From the NCBI RefSeq assembly GCF_006912135.1, contig NZ_VIRS01000015.1, positions 1-64,000 of the forward strand: DNA of 64,000 nt, given 5' to 3'. Positions within the stretch are counted from its first letter, which is position 1; the number at the start of each line of letters is the position of its first letter. The notes beneath the pieces are model-generated. The model made no database searches. It had not been told where the DNA came from and saw only the letters and a list, made by a program, of their open reading frames with translations. Positions 16,188-25,212 of the stretch are shown here, piece after piece. The translations under genes and the position numbers were made by a program. This DNA is from Cryptosporangium phraense (GTDB taxonomy: Bacteria; Actinomycetota; Actinomycetes; Mycobacteriales; Cryptosporangiaceae).

Positions 16188-17504
16188 GTGCAACTGAGTG
16201 ACTTGCAGGCCATTACCCACGAAGACCTGTTGATCACCCGGCTAGGGCAACGCACCGTGGACACCCCGTTACAGGATCTGCTCGGGAACCGTCAGGAGTC
16301 GGTGCACTACGTCACCGAGACCGACCGCGTTCTCGTCGACGACACGCTAGGTATCGCCAAGAACCGGGTCACACACACCGCCGATCTGCCGGCGTTCAAC
16401 CCGGGCGGCCCGCGGGCGAAGCTCTTCTTCGACCCTTCCGAGGTGACCGCGGCGATCGTCACGTGCGGTGGTCTCTGCCCCGGCCTGAACAACGTGATCC
16501 GCGCGCTGGTGCTGCACCTGAAGCACGCCTACGGCTGCCGGGACGTCCTCGGGTTCAAGAACGGCTACCAGGGCCTGGCCGACGGGTCCGACCCGGTGCG
16601 GCTCACGCCCGACCTGGTCCGCGACATCCACAACCGGGGCGGCACGATCCTCGGCACGTCCCGGGGCAACCAGGACCCGGCGACGATGATCGACACGCTG
16701 GTCCGGCACAAGGTCGACATGCTGTTCGTCGTCGGCGGCGACGGGACGCTCCGCGGCGCGGCCCGGCTGGCGGCCGAGGCGAACCGGCGCGGGCTCCCGA
16801 TCGCGGTCGTGGGCGTCCCGAAGACGATCGACAACGACATCCCGTGGATCGACCACAGCTTCGGGTTCCAGACCGCGTACGCCCGGGCGGCCGAGTCGAT
16901 CACCGCCGCGCACGTCGAGGCCAGCTCCGGCGTCAACGGGATCGGGCTGGTCAAGCTGATGGGCCGGCACTCCGGCTTCATCGCCGCGCACGCGACGCTG
17001 GTCGCGCAGGGCGTCGACTTCACGCTGATTCCCGAGGTGCCGTTCACGCTCGACGGCCTGCTGGCCGGCGTCCGCAAGAAGCTGGCCGACCAGGGGCACG
17101 CGGTCGTGGTCGTCGCCGAAGGCGCGGGGCAGAACCTGCTGCCGGCCTCGACCGCGACCGACCCGAGCGGGAACCGGAAGCTCGGGGACGTCGGGGCGTT
17201 CCTCCGGGGCGCGCTGACCGACGGGCTCTCCGACCTGCCGTTCTCGCTGCGGTACATCGACCCGGGCTACGCGATCCGGTCGGTGCCGGCGAACGCGTTC
17301 GACGCGGTCTACTGCACGCGGCTGGCCCAGGCCGCGACGCACGCGGCGATGGCCGGGTTCACGTCGATGATGGTCGGCAGCCGCCGCGGCCGGTTCATCA
17401 ACATGCCGATCAAGCTGGCCACCGCGACGAGCAACCACGTCGACCCGTACGGCGACCTCTGGATGGCCGTCCTCGAGACGACGGGCCAGCCCCTCACGCT
17501 GTGA
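16188..17504 (+). CDS. ATP-dependent 6-phosphofructokinase, long form
   Basis: A 438-residue PFK that phosphorylates fructose 6-phosphate. Motifs are GGLCPGLNNVIR (about 92-103), VVGGDGTLRGA, VPKTIDND and LMGRHSGF. It is longer than E. coli PfkA (320) and resembles the plant/spirochaete long clade. The residue matching E. coli G104 is Gly (GGDGT), which favours ATP. The residue matching G124 is Lys (PKTIDND), as in pyrophosphate enzymes. This Gly/Lys pair is known from the ATP-using long clade. The GTG start has GAGGA 7 nt upstream. Transcription ends at the strong hairpin just downstream. Confidence 0.93.
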   Translation: MQLSDLQAITHEDLLITRLGQRTVDTPLQDLLGNRQESVHYVTETDRVLVDDTLGIAKNRVTHTADLPAFNPGGPRAKLFFDPSEVTAAIVTCGGLCPGLNNVIRALVLHLKHAYGCRDVLGFKNGYQGLADGSDPVRLTPDLVRDIHNRGGTILGTSRGNQDPATMIDTLVRHKVDMLFVVGGDGTLRGAARLAAEANRRGLPIAVVGVPKTIDNDIPWIDHSFGFQTAYARAAESITAAHVEASSGVNGIGLVKLMGRHSGFIAAHATLVAQGVDFTLIPEVPFTLDGLLAGVRKKLADQGHAVVVVAEGAGQNLLPASTATDPSGNRKLGDVGAFLRGALTDGLSDLPFSLRYIDPGYAIRSVPANAFDAVYCTRLAQAATHAAMAGFTSMMVGSRRGRFINMPIKLATATSNHVDPYGDLWMAVLETTGQPLTL

Positions 17505-17507
17505 CGG

Positions 17508-17545
17508 GAAACCGGGGTTCTGAGCGGCCTCAGAACCCCGGTTTC
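17508..17545. terminator. Strong bidirectional hairpin terminator
   Basis: A perfect 17 bp stem (17508-17524 with 17529-17545) closes a 4 nt CGGC loop between the convergent PFK and TetR genes. It starts 4 nt after the PFK stop and contains the last codons and stop of the TetR gene, so it can end both transcripts. Confidence 0.9.
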
Positions 17546-18105
17546 GCGTCAATTCCCGCCAGGCGGAGGTACACGGCGACCAGGTCGTCGGCGAGTGCTC
17601 CGGCCTCGGCCGGGTGGTCGGCGAGACGCTCCGCGCTGCGGGCGACGAGGCCGGTCACCGCGCGGGAGAGCGCGGCCGGAGCGATCACCGGCGACGCCAC
17701 CCCCGCCACCACCAGACGCTCCAGGAACCGGGTGTTCCGGCGCTCGACCCGGGCCACGATCTCATCCCGCAGGGTTCGCATCGACGGGTCGGCCAGGGCC
17801 TGGTGGGCGATCACGGTCAGCACGCCGTAGTGCCGGGTGTAGGCGTCGAGGAACGCGGTCAGCGCCGCCCGCGCGGTGGCCGCGGGCGACGACGTGTCGA
17901 CGCCCTCCTGCAGCGCGAGGAACTCCGTGCGCACCCGGTCGGCCAGCGCCCGGAACACGTCGTCCTTGGACGGGAAGTACGCGTAGACCGTCGGCCGGGT
18001 GACGCGGGCGGCCGACGCGAGCTCCCCGATCGTCGTGCGCGCGTAGCCGAGGCGGCAGAACACGCCCTCGGCGACGTCCAGCAATCGCTCTCGGGTACTT
18101 GACAC
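17530..18105 (-). CDS. TetR family regulator of the adjacent acyl-CoA synthetase/carboxylase unit
   Basis: A 191-residue TetR protein. Its helix-turn-helix (RLLDVAEGVFCRLGYARTTIGELASAARVTRPTVYAYFPSKDDVF, about 5-50) is clear and the ligand domain is of the generic acyl-CoA type. Start GTG 18105 (SSTRERLL) is chosen. An upstream in-frame ATG at 18126 would overlap the divergent gene. The start codon lies inside the palindrome at 18097-18116, which suggests autorepression together with control of the divergent operon. Its 3' end forms part of the shared terminator. Confidence 0.88.
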   Translation of the reverse strand: MSSTRERLLDVAEGVFCRLGYARTTIGELASAARVTRPTVYAYFPSKDDVFRALADRVRTEFLALQEGVDTSSPAATARAALTAFLDAYTRHYGVLTVIAHQALADPSMRTLRDEIVARVERRNTRFLERLVVAGVASPVIAPAALSRAVTGLVARSAERLADHPAEAGALADDLVAVYLRLAGIDAKPGF

Positions 18106-18116
18106 GAATGTAAAGT
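18097..18116. promoter_or_regulatory. TetR operator overlapping a leaderless promoter
   Basis: ACTTGACACGAATGTAAAGT has perfect ACTT/AAGT and ACA/TGT arms around a 4 nt centre. Its right half supplies the -10 TAAAGT (18111-18116), 8 nt before ATG 18125, so the acyl-CoA synthetase mRNA is probably leaderless. The left half covers the TetR GTG start. A bound repressor would block both directions. Confidence 0.7.
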
Positions 18117-18124
18117 ATCGCAGC

Positions 18125-19705
18125 ATGGCGGGGTTACCGAAGGTTCCTGAGCGGACGCTGCGCGCGGCCTACGACCGGGTGCTCGACGAGCGGCCCGACG
18201 ACGTCACCCAGATCGGTCCGGACGGCCGGTACACCACGGCGGAGCACCACGAGCGCTCGCTGCGGATCGCCGCCGGCCTCACCGCACTGGGGGCGAAACG
18301 TCAGGAACCGGTCGCGCTGCTGCTCGACAACTCGCTCGACGCGGTGCACGCCTGGACCGGCGCCGCGCTCGGCGGGCTGGTCGAGGTGCCGATCAACTCG
18401 GCCTACAAGGGGTCGTTCCTCACCCACGTGCTCAACGACTCCGGGGCCGAGACGCTGATCGTCGACGCGCCGTACGTCGAGCGCGTCGCCCGGGTGGCGG
18501 CCGACCTGACGTCGCTGCGCCGGCTCGTGGTCCGCGGCCCGGCCGAGGCCGTCCCCGGCCTGGACCTGGTCGATTTCGACGAGCTCACCGCGGCCGATCC
18601 GGCTCCCCCGCAGCCGCTCGACGCCGCCGACCTGATGGCGTACATGTACACCTCGGGGACGACCGGCCGTTCCAAAGGCGTCCTGATCTCGCACGCCCAG
18701 GCCTACACGTACGCGTCCCGCGAGGACCAGGAACGCCCGGTTCCGACCGACCGCATCCTGGTGACGCTGCCGCTCTTCCACCTGGCCGGGCAGTGGTACG
18801 GCGTCTACCAGGCGCTGATCCACCGGGCGGTGTGCGTCCTCGAGCCGTCGTTCTCGGTGAGCCGGTTCTGGCCGACCGTCCGCGAGCACGGGATCACGAC
18901 CACCGTGATGCTCGGCGCGATGGCCGAGCTGCTCCAGCAGGCCGCCCCGCTGCCGTCCGATTCGGACAACCCGCTCGAGCTGGCCGTGATGGCCCCGCTG
19001 GCCAGCGACGTCGACGGATTCCGGCGGCGGTTCGGGATCGAGCTCGCCGCCGTGTACGGGATGAGCGAGATCGGCGCGGTGCTGAACGGCCCGCCCGGCA
19101 CTATCGTCGGCGGCGAGTGCGGGTTCGCCCGGGACGAGTACGAGCTCAAGCTCGTCGATGCGTCCGGGAACAGCGCGACCGCCGGCGAGCTCCACGTGCG
19201 CCCGGTAGACCCGCTGCTGGTGATGCGCGGCTACCACAACCTGCCCGAGAAGACCGCGGAGACGCTGGTCGACGGCTGGGTCCACACCGGCGACGCGTTC
19301 CGCGTCGACGACGAGGGCCGCTACTACTTCTCCGACCGGATGAAGGACGCCCTGCGGCGTCGCGGGGAGAACATCTCCAGCTTCGAGGTCGAGCGCATCG
19401 TCAACGAGCATCCCGACGTCTACGAGAGCGCGGTCGTCGCGGTGCCGTCCGCGCTGACCGAGGACGAGATCAAGGCCGTCGTCGTGCCGCGCGAGGGCCG
19501 CACGATCGACCCGGCCGAGCTGACCCGGTTCCTGATCGACCGGTTGCCGTACTTCATGGTGCCGCGGTACGTCGAGTTCGCGGCCGAGTTGCCGAAGACT
19601 CCGACGCAGAAGGTGTCGAAGCATCTCCTGCGGGAGACCGGGTCCGGAGGCGCGGTGTGGGATCGGGAAGCGGCGGGGATCGTGCTGCGCCGGGGCGACT
19701 CGTGA
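18125..19705 (+). CDS. AMP-forming acyl-CoA synthetase
   Basis: A 526-residue ANL-superfamily ligase that activates a carboxylic acid to its acyl-CoA via an acyl-adenylate. Motifs are MYTSGTTGRSKGVLISH (about 176-192), YGMSEIGAV, the hinge region GWVHTGDAFRVDDEGRYYFSDRMKDALRRRGENIS, and the C-terminal catalytic Lys in TPTQKVSK. It resembles the CaiC / fatty-acid-CoA ligase group. The substrate is not evident. The GTGA overlap couples it to the downstream carboxylase, so the product acyl-CoA is probably carboxylated next. Confidence 0.92.
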   Translation: MAGLPKVPERTLRAAYDRVLDERPDDVTQIGPDGRYTTAEHHERSLRIAAGLTALGAKRQEPVALLLDNSLDAVHAWTGAALGGLVEVPINSAYKGSFLTHVLNDSGAETLIVDAPYVERVARVAADLTSLRRLVVRGPAEAVPGLDLVDFDELTAADPAPPQPLDAADLMAYMYTSGTTGRSKGVLISHAQAYTYASREDQERPVPTDRILVTLPLFHLAGQWYGVYQALIHRAVCVLEPSFSVSRFWPTVREHGITTTVMLGAMAELLQQAAPLPSDSDNPLELAVMAPLASDVDGFRRRFGIELAAVYGMSEIGAVLNGPPGTIVGGECGFARDEYELKLVDASGNSATAGELHVRPVDPLLVMRGYHNLPEKTAETLVDGWVHTGDAFRVDDEGRYYFSDRMKDALRRRGENISSFEVERIVNEHPDVYESAVVAVPSALTEDEIKAVVVPREGRTIDPAELTRFLIDRLPYFMVPRYVEFAAELPKTPTQKVSKHLLRETGSGGAVWDREAAGIVLRRGDS

Positions 19706-22700
19706 AGCTGCTGGTCGCAAACCGGGCCGAGATCGCGGTCCGGGTCCTGTCGACCGCGGCCACGCTCGGGATCCCGACCGTGGCCGTCGCCCCCGCCGAC
19801 GACGCCTCGTGCGCCCACGTCGGCCGGGCCGACGAATGGGTCGAGCTGCCCGGGGCCGGGGCGGCCGCGTACCTGGACGTCGACGCGATCGTGGACGCGG
19901 CGGTGCGCGCCGGCTGCGACGCGCTGCACCCCGGCTACGGGTTCCTGGCCGAGAGCCCGGTGCTGGCCCGGGCCTGCGCCGCGCACGGGATCACGTTCGT
20001 CGGGCCCTCCCCCGAGGATCTGGCCCTGTTCGGCGACAAGGCCGCGGCCCGGGCCCGGGCCGTCGAGCTCGGCATCCCGGTGCTGGACGGGACCACCGGG
20101 CCGGAGGACGCCCACGAGTTCCTGGCCTCCCTCGGCCCGGGCGGTGCGGTGATGGTGAAGGCCACGGCCGGGGGCGGTGGCCGGGGCATGCGTCCGGTGT
20201 TCCGCCCCGAGGACCTCGCCGACGCGGTGGACCGGTGCGCCTCCGAGGCCCGCGCCGCCTTCGGCGACGGCTCCGTCTACGTCGAACGGCTCCTGGTGGA
20301 CGCCCGGCACGTCGAGGTTCAGATCCTGGGCGACGGGGTGGACGCCGTCGTGCTGGGCGATCGGGACTGCTCGGCCCAGCGGCGTCGGCAGAAGCTCGTG
20401 GAGGTGGCGCCGGCGCCCGGTCTTGCCGTCGCACTTCGGGCGGAGTTGCACTCGGCGGCGGTTCGGTTGGTCGGGGCCTATTCGGGGTTGGCCACGGTGG
20501 AGTTCCTGGTGTCGGGGGGCTCGTTCGCGTTTCTGGAGGTGAACCCGCGGATCCAGGTCGAGCACACGGTGACCGAGGAGGTGACCGGGCTGGATCTCGT
20601 GGAGTTGGGGTTGCGGGTGGCCGGGGGTTCTCGGCTGGCGTCTCTTGGTGTTCGTGAACCACCGCGGGCGCTGGGGGCGGCGGTGCAGGCTCGGGTGAAC
20701 ACCGAGACGTCGTCGTTCGCGCCGGCCACCGGGGTGCTGGGGGTGTTTCTGCCGCCGACCGGGCGTGGGGTGCGGGTGGACACGCACGGGTATCCGGGGT
20801 GGGTCGTCGGTCCTCGGTACGACTCGTTGCTGGCGAAGGTGATCGGGAGCGGGAGCTCGCTGCCGGCGGCGATCGCGCGGACGGATCGGGCGTTGGGTGA
20901 GTTCGTCGTCGACGGCGTCGAGGTGAACGTGGCGTTGTTGCGGGCGCTCCTGGGTCGGCCGGAGCTGGCGGCCGGTGCGCTCACCACGACGTTCGTCGAC
21001 GACCACCTCGACGAGCTGGCGGCCGCGTCCGTCGGCGCTCCGGCCGCTCGCGACGCGGCCGCGGGCGCGGGCGCGGGCGCGGCCGCCGGCGGGGGCGCGG
21101 GCGTGGGCGTTGGTCGGGGGGCTGACCAGGTTGCGCCTTTCGCCGGTTCGGAGCCGGTGGCGAGTCCGCTCGTCGGCGTCGTCGTTGGGGTGTCGGTGTC
21201 GGAGGGGGACGTCGTCGCGGGGGGCGGCGAGCTCGTCGTCGTCGAATCGATGAAGATGGAGCACGTGGTGCAGGCGCCGCACTCCGGCGTGGTGGACGCG
21301 GTCGCGGTGAAGGTCGGGGACACGGTCGCGGCCGGGACGCCGGTCGTTTACCTGAGCCCGGCCGGGGACGCGGAGGCCGCGGCCGTCGCCGACGAGGCGG
21401 CGGACCCGGACCGGATCCGGGCCGACCTGGCCGAGACCCGCGAGCGGCACCGCGTCGGGCTCGACGAGGCCCGGGCCGACGCGGTCGGCAAGCGTCACGC
21501 GGCCGGGCGCCGCACGGCCCGGGAGAACCTCGACGACCTGCTCGACCCGGGCTCGTTCGTCGAGTACGGCGCGCTGACGATCGCGGCCCAGCGCCGGCGG
21601 CGCAGCCTCGAGGACCTGATCGCGAGGACGCCTGCCGACGGGCTGATCACCGGAACCGGGACGGTCGGAGGGCTTCCGGTCGCGGTGATGTCGTACGACT
21701 ACACGGTGCTGGCCGGCACCCAGGGGATCCACAACCACCGGAAGACCGACCGGCTGTTCACGCTGGCCGCGGAGTTCCGGTTGCCGCTGGTGATGTTCGC
21801 CGAGGGCGGCGGGGGGCGGCCCGGGGACACCGACACGTCGGCGGTGGCGCAGCTGGACGTGGGGACGTTCCGGCTGATGGCGCAGTTGCGCGGGCGGGTG
21901 CCGACGCTGGCGATCGTGTCCGGATACTGCTTCGCCGGTAATGCGGCGCTGGCCGGGAGCTGCGACACGATCATCGCCACCGAGGGGAGCAGCCTCGGGA
22001 TGGGCGGCCCGGCGATGATCGAGGGGGGCGGGCTCGGGGTCGTCGCTCCGGGGGACGTGGGGCCGATGGACGTGCAGTGGGCGAACGGTGTCGTTGATCG
22101 CGTGGTTGCCGACGACGAGGCCGCGGTTGCCGAAGCGAAGCAGTACCTGTCGTACTTCGGAGCCCGCCCGCCGGCGGGCGGGGCGGCCGCGGCCGCCGGC
22201 GGCGCGGGGGCGGCCGGGGACGCGGGCGCGGGCCGCGCGGGGGCGGGTGGGGATCAGCGGGTTTTGCGGGGGGTGGTTCCGGAGAATCGGTTGCGGGCGT
22301 ACCGGGTGCGGCCGGTTCTCGACACGCTGTTCGACGGCGGGTCGGTGCTCGAGCTCCGAGGCGGGTTCGGAGCAGGCATGATCACCGCGCTGGCCCGGCT
22401 CGACGGGCGGCCGGTCGGCGTGCTCGCCAACAACCCCGAGCACCTCGGCGGCGCGATCGACGCCGAAGCCGCCGACAAGGCCACCGCGTTCCTCGAGCTC
22501 TGCGAGTCCCACCGCCTCCCGGTGGTCTCCCTCTGCGACACCCCGGGCTTCATGGTCGGCCCGGACGCCGAGCGCGCGGCCACGGTCCGGCGCTTCAGCG
22601 CGATGTTCGTCGCCGGCGCGCGACTCACCGTGCCGCTGGTGACGGTCGTGCTGCGCAAGGCCTACGGGCTCGGCGCCATGGCGATGGCCGGGGGTTCTCT

Positions 22701-22965
22701 GCACGCGCCGCTGTACACCGCGTCCTGGCCCACCGGTGAGTTCGGAGGCATGGGCCTGGAGGGCGCGGTCCGTCTCGGCTACCGCAAGGAACTGGACGCG
22801 ATCGCCGACCCGGCAGCCCGCCGCGACCGCTACGACGAGCTCGTGGCCGAGTACTACGAACGCGGAAAGGCCCTCTCGGTAGCCGCCGTCTACGAAATCG
22901 ACGACGTCATCGACCCAGCCGATACCCGAACGATCCTGATCCGAGCACTAGCCCGAGCCGAGTAG
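19702..22965 (+). CDS. Single-chain biotin-dependent acyl-CoA carboxylase (BC-BCCP-CT fusion)
   Basis: A 1087-residue protein holding all three activities. Biotin carboxylase occupies about 1-450 (HPGYGFLAE, ATAGGGGRGMR, EVNPRIQVEHTVTEE). A biotin carrier domain has VVESMKMEHVV, with biotinyl-lysine K518. The carboxyltransferase occupies about 575-1087 (N-half SGYCFAGNAALAG, C-half NNPEHLGGAIDAEAADKATAFLEL and FGGMGLEGAVRLGYRKEL). This order matches the homohexameric long-chain acyl-CoA carboxylases described in mycobacteria and other bacteria. Low-complexity Ala/Gly linkers lie before the BCCP (about 453-475) and between the two CT halves (about 827-852). GTG 19702 overlaps the synthetase stop. 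Confidence 0.93.
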   Translation: MKLLVANRAEIAVRVLSTAATLGIPTVAVAPADDASCAHVGRADEWVELPGAGAAAYLDVDAIVDAAVRAGCDALHPGYGFLAESPVLARACAAHGITFVGPSPEDLALFGDKAAARARAVELGIPVLDGTTGPEDAHEFLASLGPGGAVMVKATAGGGGRGMRPVFRPEDLADAVDRCASEARAAFGDGSVYVERLLVDARHVEVQILGDGVDAVVLGDRDCSAQRRRQKLVEVAPAPGLAVALRAELHSAAVRLVGAYSGLATVEFLVSGGSFAFLEVNPRIQVEHTVTEEVTGLDLVELGLRVAGGSRLASLGVREPPRALGAAVQARVNTETSSFAPATGVLGVFLPPTGRGVRVDTHGYPGWVVGPRYDSLLAKVIGSGSSLPAAIARTDRALGEFVVDGVEVNVALLRALLGRPELAAGALTTTFVDDHLDELAAASVGAPAARDAAAGAGAGAAAGGGAGVGVGRGADQVAPFAGSEPVASPLVGVVVGVSVSEGDVVAGGGELVVVESMKMEHVVQAPHSGVVDAVAVKVGDTVAAGTPVVYLSPAGDAEAAAVADEAADPDRIRADLAETRERHRVGLDEARADAVGKRHAAGRRTARENLDDLLDPGSFVEYGALTIAAQRRRRSLEDLIARTPADGLITGTGTVGGLPVAVMSYDYTVLAGTQGIHNHRKTDRLFTLAAEFRLPLVMFAEGGGGRPGDTDTSAVAQLDVGTFRLMAQLRGRVPTLAIVSGYCFAGNAALAGSCDTIIATEGSSLGMGGPAMIEGGGLGVVAPGDVGPMDVQWANGVVDRVVADDEAAVAEAKQYLSYFGARPPAGGAAAAAGGAGAAGDAGAGRAGAGGDQRVLRGVVPENRLRAYRVRPVLDTLFDGGSVLELRGGFGAGMITALARLDGRPVGVLANNPEHLGGAIDAEAADKATAFLELCESHRLPVVSLCDTPGFMVGPDAERAATVRRFSAMFVAGARLTVPLVTVVLRKAYGLGAMAMAGGSLHAPLYTASWPTGEFGGMGLEGAVRLGYRKELDAIADPAARRDRYDELVAEYYERGKALSVAAVYEIDDVIDPADTRTILIRALARAE

Positions 22966-23796
22966 CCCGCCTGGGCGCACTGGTCCGACGGTGTGAGGAG
23001 TCCGGTGCGCGCCCGCCGGCATCCCGCGGCCGAGGCGGCCGAACTCCGCAAAGGGCTCCACGGGTTGCCTCCTCCACATCGGACCCTAATCCACCGTTCT
23101 CAGCGTTCCGTCGGGAGTTCTCGCCGCGCTCTACGCCACCGCCGCGGTGGCGAAGTTGCATCCACTGGCGATTCGCGGTCAGCCAGAGCCCAGGCTGCGG
23201 CTGCTGTTCCTCGGCGCCACCGCGCTCCGGGGTGGGTTCGATCGGCGGGCGAGCCGCCCGACCGGTGCGGAAATCGCCACCCGGCATCGGGCCGAGGCGC
23301 CCGGGCTGACGGTCCGCCACCACACCGGGGCCACTCTCCCGATCGTTCGGCCGACGGGACTCGCCCGGGCGGACCGGAACGCCTTCGGCCGGCGCCGCGC
23401 CGAATCGCGCTCTTCCGCATTTCGAGAACCGGAAGCGACTCACCCACCTGCTCCGGGGCGGTCTCCGTCGGTGGGGTCCCTTGCACCTGCTGCGCGCTGT
23501 GGAGTCGGTCGGATGGCGAGATATTCGTCCGCCACCCGCCACGGCGGCGACATCGCCGAGACGTCCGTCGACTCCCGATCAGCGGGTCACGAGCTGGGCT
23601 ATCCGCAGGGGAAATCCGGCCGGCCCGGCCGCGAACAACAGCCAGATGGCCGCGGGTCGCGAACTCCACGGCCACGCTGATCGCCGCCGGCAGAGCACGC
23701 AATCTCGGCCGATGGTGCCCCACCAGCCGTAACCGAGCGATAACATCCAACCCCTAGTGTCAGGTCATCAGACCACCGGGCCACCAGGAGACCGAC
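22966..23796. other. 831 bp gap without a recognisable gene
   Basis: Frames here are open mainly because of high GC. Their translations are rich in Arg, Pro and His without any family signature, and no ribosome site precedes the longer frames. Nothing was recognised apart from a weak GCCC/GGGC hairpin just after the carboxylase stop and the promoter/operator of the next operon near 23755. It could hold decayed sequence or an untranslated RNA. Confidence 0.6.
23755..23774 (+). promoter_or_regulatory. Promoter -10 and FadR-type operator of the glutamine synthetase/nitrilase operon
   Basis: TAGTGT (about 23755-23760) can serve as a -10 element. Directly downstream, GGTCATCAGACC (23763-23774) is a GGTC/GACC palindrome like the T-GGTC-N-GACC-A sites of FadR-group GntR repressors. 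The operon's last gene encodes such a regulator. An AGGAG ribosome site precedes ATG 23797. Confidence 0.5.
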
Positions 23797-25212
23797 ATGG
23801 CCGAGGGATTCATCGCCCGCCACCAGCTCTGGACGGCAGAACAAACCGAAGCAGCCGAACGCTTACTCCACCTGGACCTCCGCCAAGTCCGAATCGCCTG
23901 GTGCGACCAACACGGCATTCTCCGCGGTAAGACCCTCGAATCAAGCCACTTCGCCACCGTCCTCAAGCAGGGCAAAGACTTCCAGACCGCCACGCTGATC
24001 TTCGACACCACGAACAACCCGGTCGTCCCGCCGTTCTCCTACGCGGCCCTCGGCGACCCGCGCATGACCGGCCTCCCGGACGGCGTCCTGGTGCCCGACC
24101 CGCTCACGTTCCGGATGCTCCCCTGGCTCGACGGAACCGGCTGGATCCTCTCCGAGATGCACTACCGCACCGGCGAGCGCGTCCCGTTCGACACCCGGGG
24201 CGTGCTGGCCGACCAGCTCGGACGGCTGAGCGCCGAGGGCTACGAGTACGTCTCCGGCGCGGAACTGGAGTTCTACCTGACCCGGATGGAAGACCCGATG
24301 CTGGGCTTCGAGGACTCCGGCTACCCGCCCGCTCCCCCGCGCGTCACCGCGGTCGGGCACGGCTTCCAGTACCTCACCGAGTCGCGCGGCGACGAGATCG
24401 AGCCGATCCTCTCGATCCTCCGTGACAACCTGGTCCAGCTCGGCCTCCCCCTGGCCACCGTCGAGGACGAGTGGGGCCCGGGCCAGACCGAGTTCACGTT
24501 CGACCCGCTCCCCGGCCTGGCCACGGCCGACGCGGTCGTGCTCGCCCGCACCGCGATCAAGCAGCTCGCCCGCCGCAACGGCTACCACGCGACGTTCATG
24601 GCCCGGCCCGCGCTGCCGAACGCGTTCTCGTCCGGCTGGCACCTGCACCAGTCGCTGCGCTCGGACGAGTCCGAGAACGTCTTCGCGGGCGGAGAGCTCC
24701 TCAGCGAGACCGGCCTGCACTTCATGGGCGGCCTGCTCAAGCACGCGCTGGCCTGCTCGGTGCTCACCACCCCGACGATCAACGGCTACAAGCGCTACCG
24801 TCCGGATTCGTTCGCACCGGACCGCATCGCCTGGGCCGAGGAGAACCGCGGCGCGCTCATCCGCGTCACCGGAGGACGCGGGGACGCGAACACGCACCTG
24901 GAGAACCGGGTCGGAGACCCGGCGGCGAACCCCTACCTGTACCTGGCGTCGCAGGTCGCGGCCGGCCGCGACGGACTCGCGCAGAAGCTCGACCCGGGCC
25001 CGTCGGCCGACGAGCCGTACGCGGCCGACGCGGAGTCGCTCCCGGCCACCCTCTCCGACGCGATCGGCCATTTCGAGACCAGCGACCTGCTGCGGAAGGA
25101 GTTCGGCGACCCGTTCGTCGACTACCTGACGATGATCAAGAAGCACGAGGTCGCCCGGTTCAACGCCGCGGTCACCGACTGGGAGCAGCGTGAGTACTTC
25201 GAGGTCTACTGA
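23797..25212 (+). CDS. Glutamine synthetase-like ligase (gamma-glutamyl-amine ligase group)
   Basis: A 471-residue member of the GlnA fold. The catalytic half has the Glu-containing SGAELEFYL (about 153-161), EDEWGPGQTEFTF (about 223-235), the ATP-site GWHLHQSL (about 284-291), the NGYKRYRPDSFAP loop and RVTGGRGDANTHLENRV. The N-terminal part lacks the standard GlnA beginning and instead resembles PuuA/FluG-type ligases that join glutamate to amines. True ammonia-assimilating activity is less likely, given the single copy in a catabolic operon. The downstream amidohydrolase and FadR-type regulator support an amine or amide role. The actual substrate cannot be read. Confidence 0.85.
   Translation: MAEGFIARHQLWTAEQTEAAERLLHLDLRQVRIAWCDQHGILRGKTLESSHFATVLKQGKDFQTATLIFDTTNNPVVPPFSYAALGDPRMTGLPDGVLVPDPLTFRMLPWLDGTGWILSEMHYRTGERVPFDTRGVLADQLGRLSAEGYEYVSGAELEFYLTRMEDPMLGFEDSGYPPAPPRVTAVGHGFQYLTESRGDEIEPILSILRDNLVQLGLPLATVEDEWGPGQTEFTFDPLPGLATADAVVLARTAIKQLARRNGYHATFMARPALPNAFSSGWHLHQSLRSDESENVFAGGELLSETGLHFMGGLLKHALACSVLTTPTINGYKRYRPDSFAPDRIAWAEENRGALIRVTGGRGDANTHLENRVGDPAANPYLYLASQVAAGRDGLAQKLDPGPSADEPYAADAESLPATLSDAIGHFETSDLLRKEFGDPFVDYLTMIKKHEVARFNAAVTDWEQREYFEVY

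Noticed and set aside
19420-22704. 1094-codon minus-strand frame across the single-chain carboxylase
   Set aside because: It is a shadow of the carboxylase, with Arg/His/Pro-rich translation and no motif.
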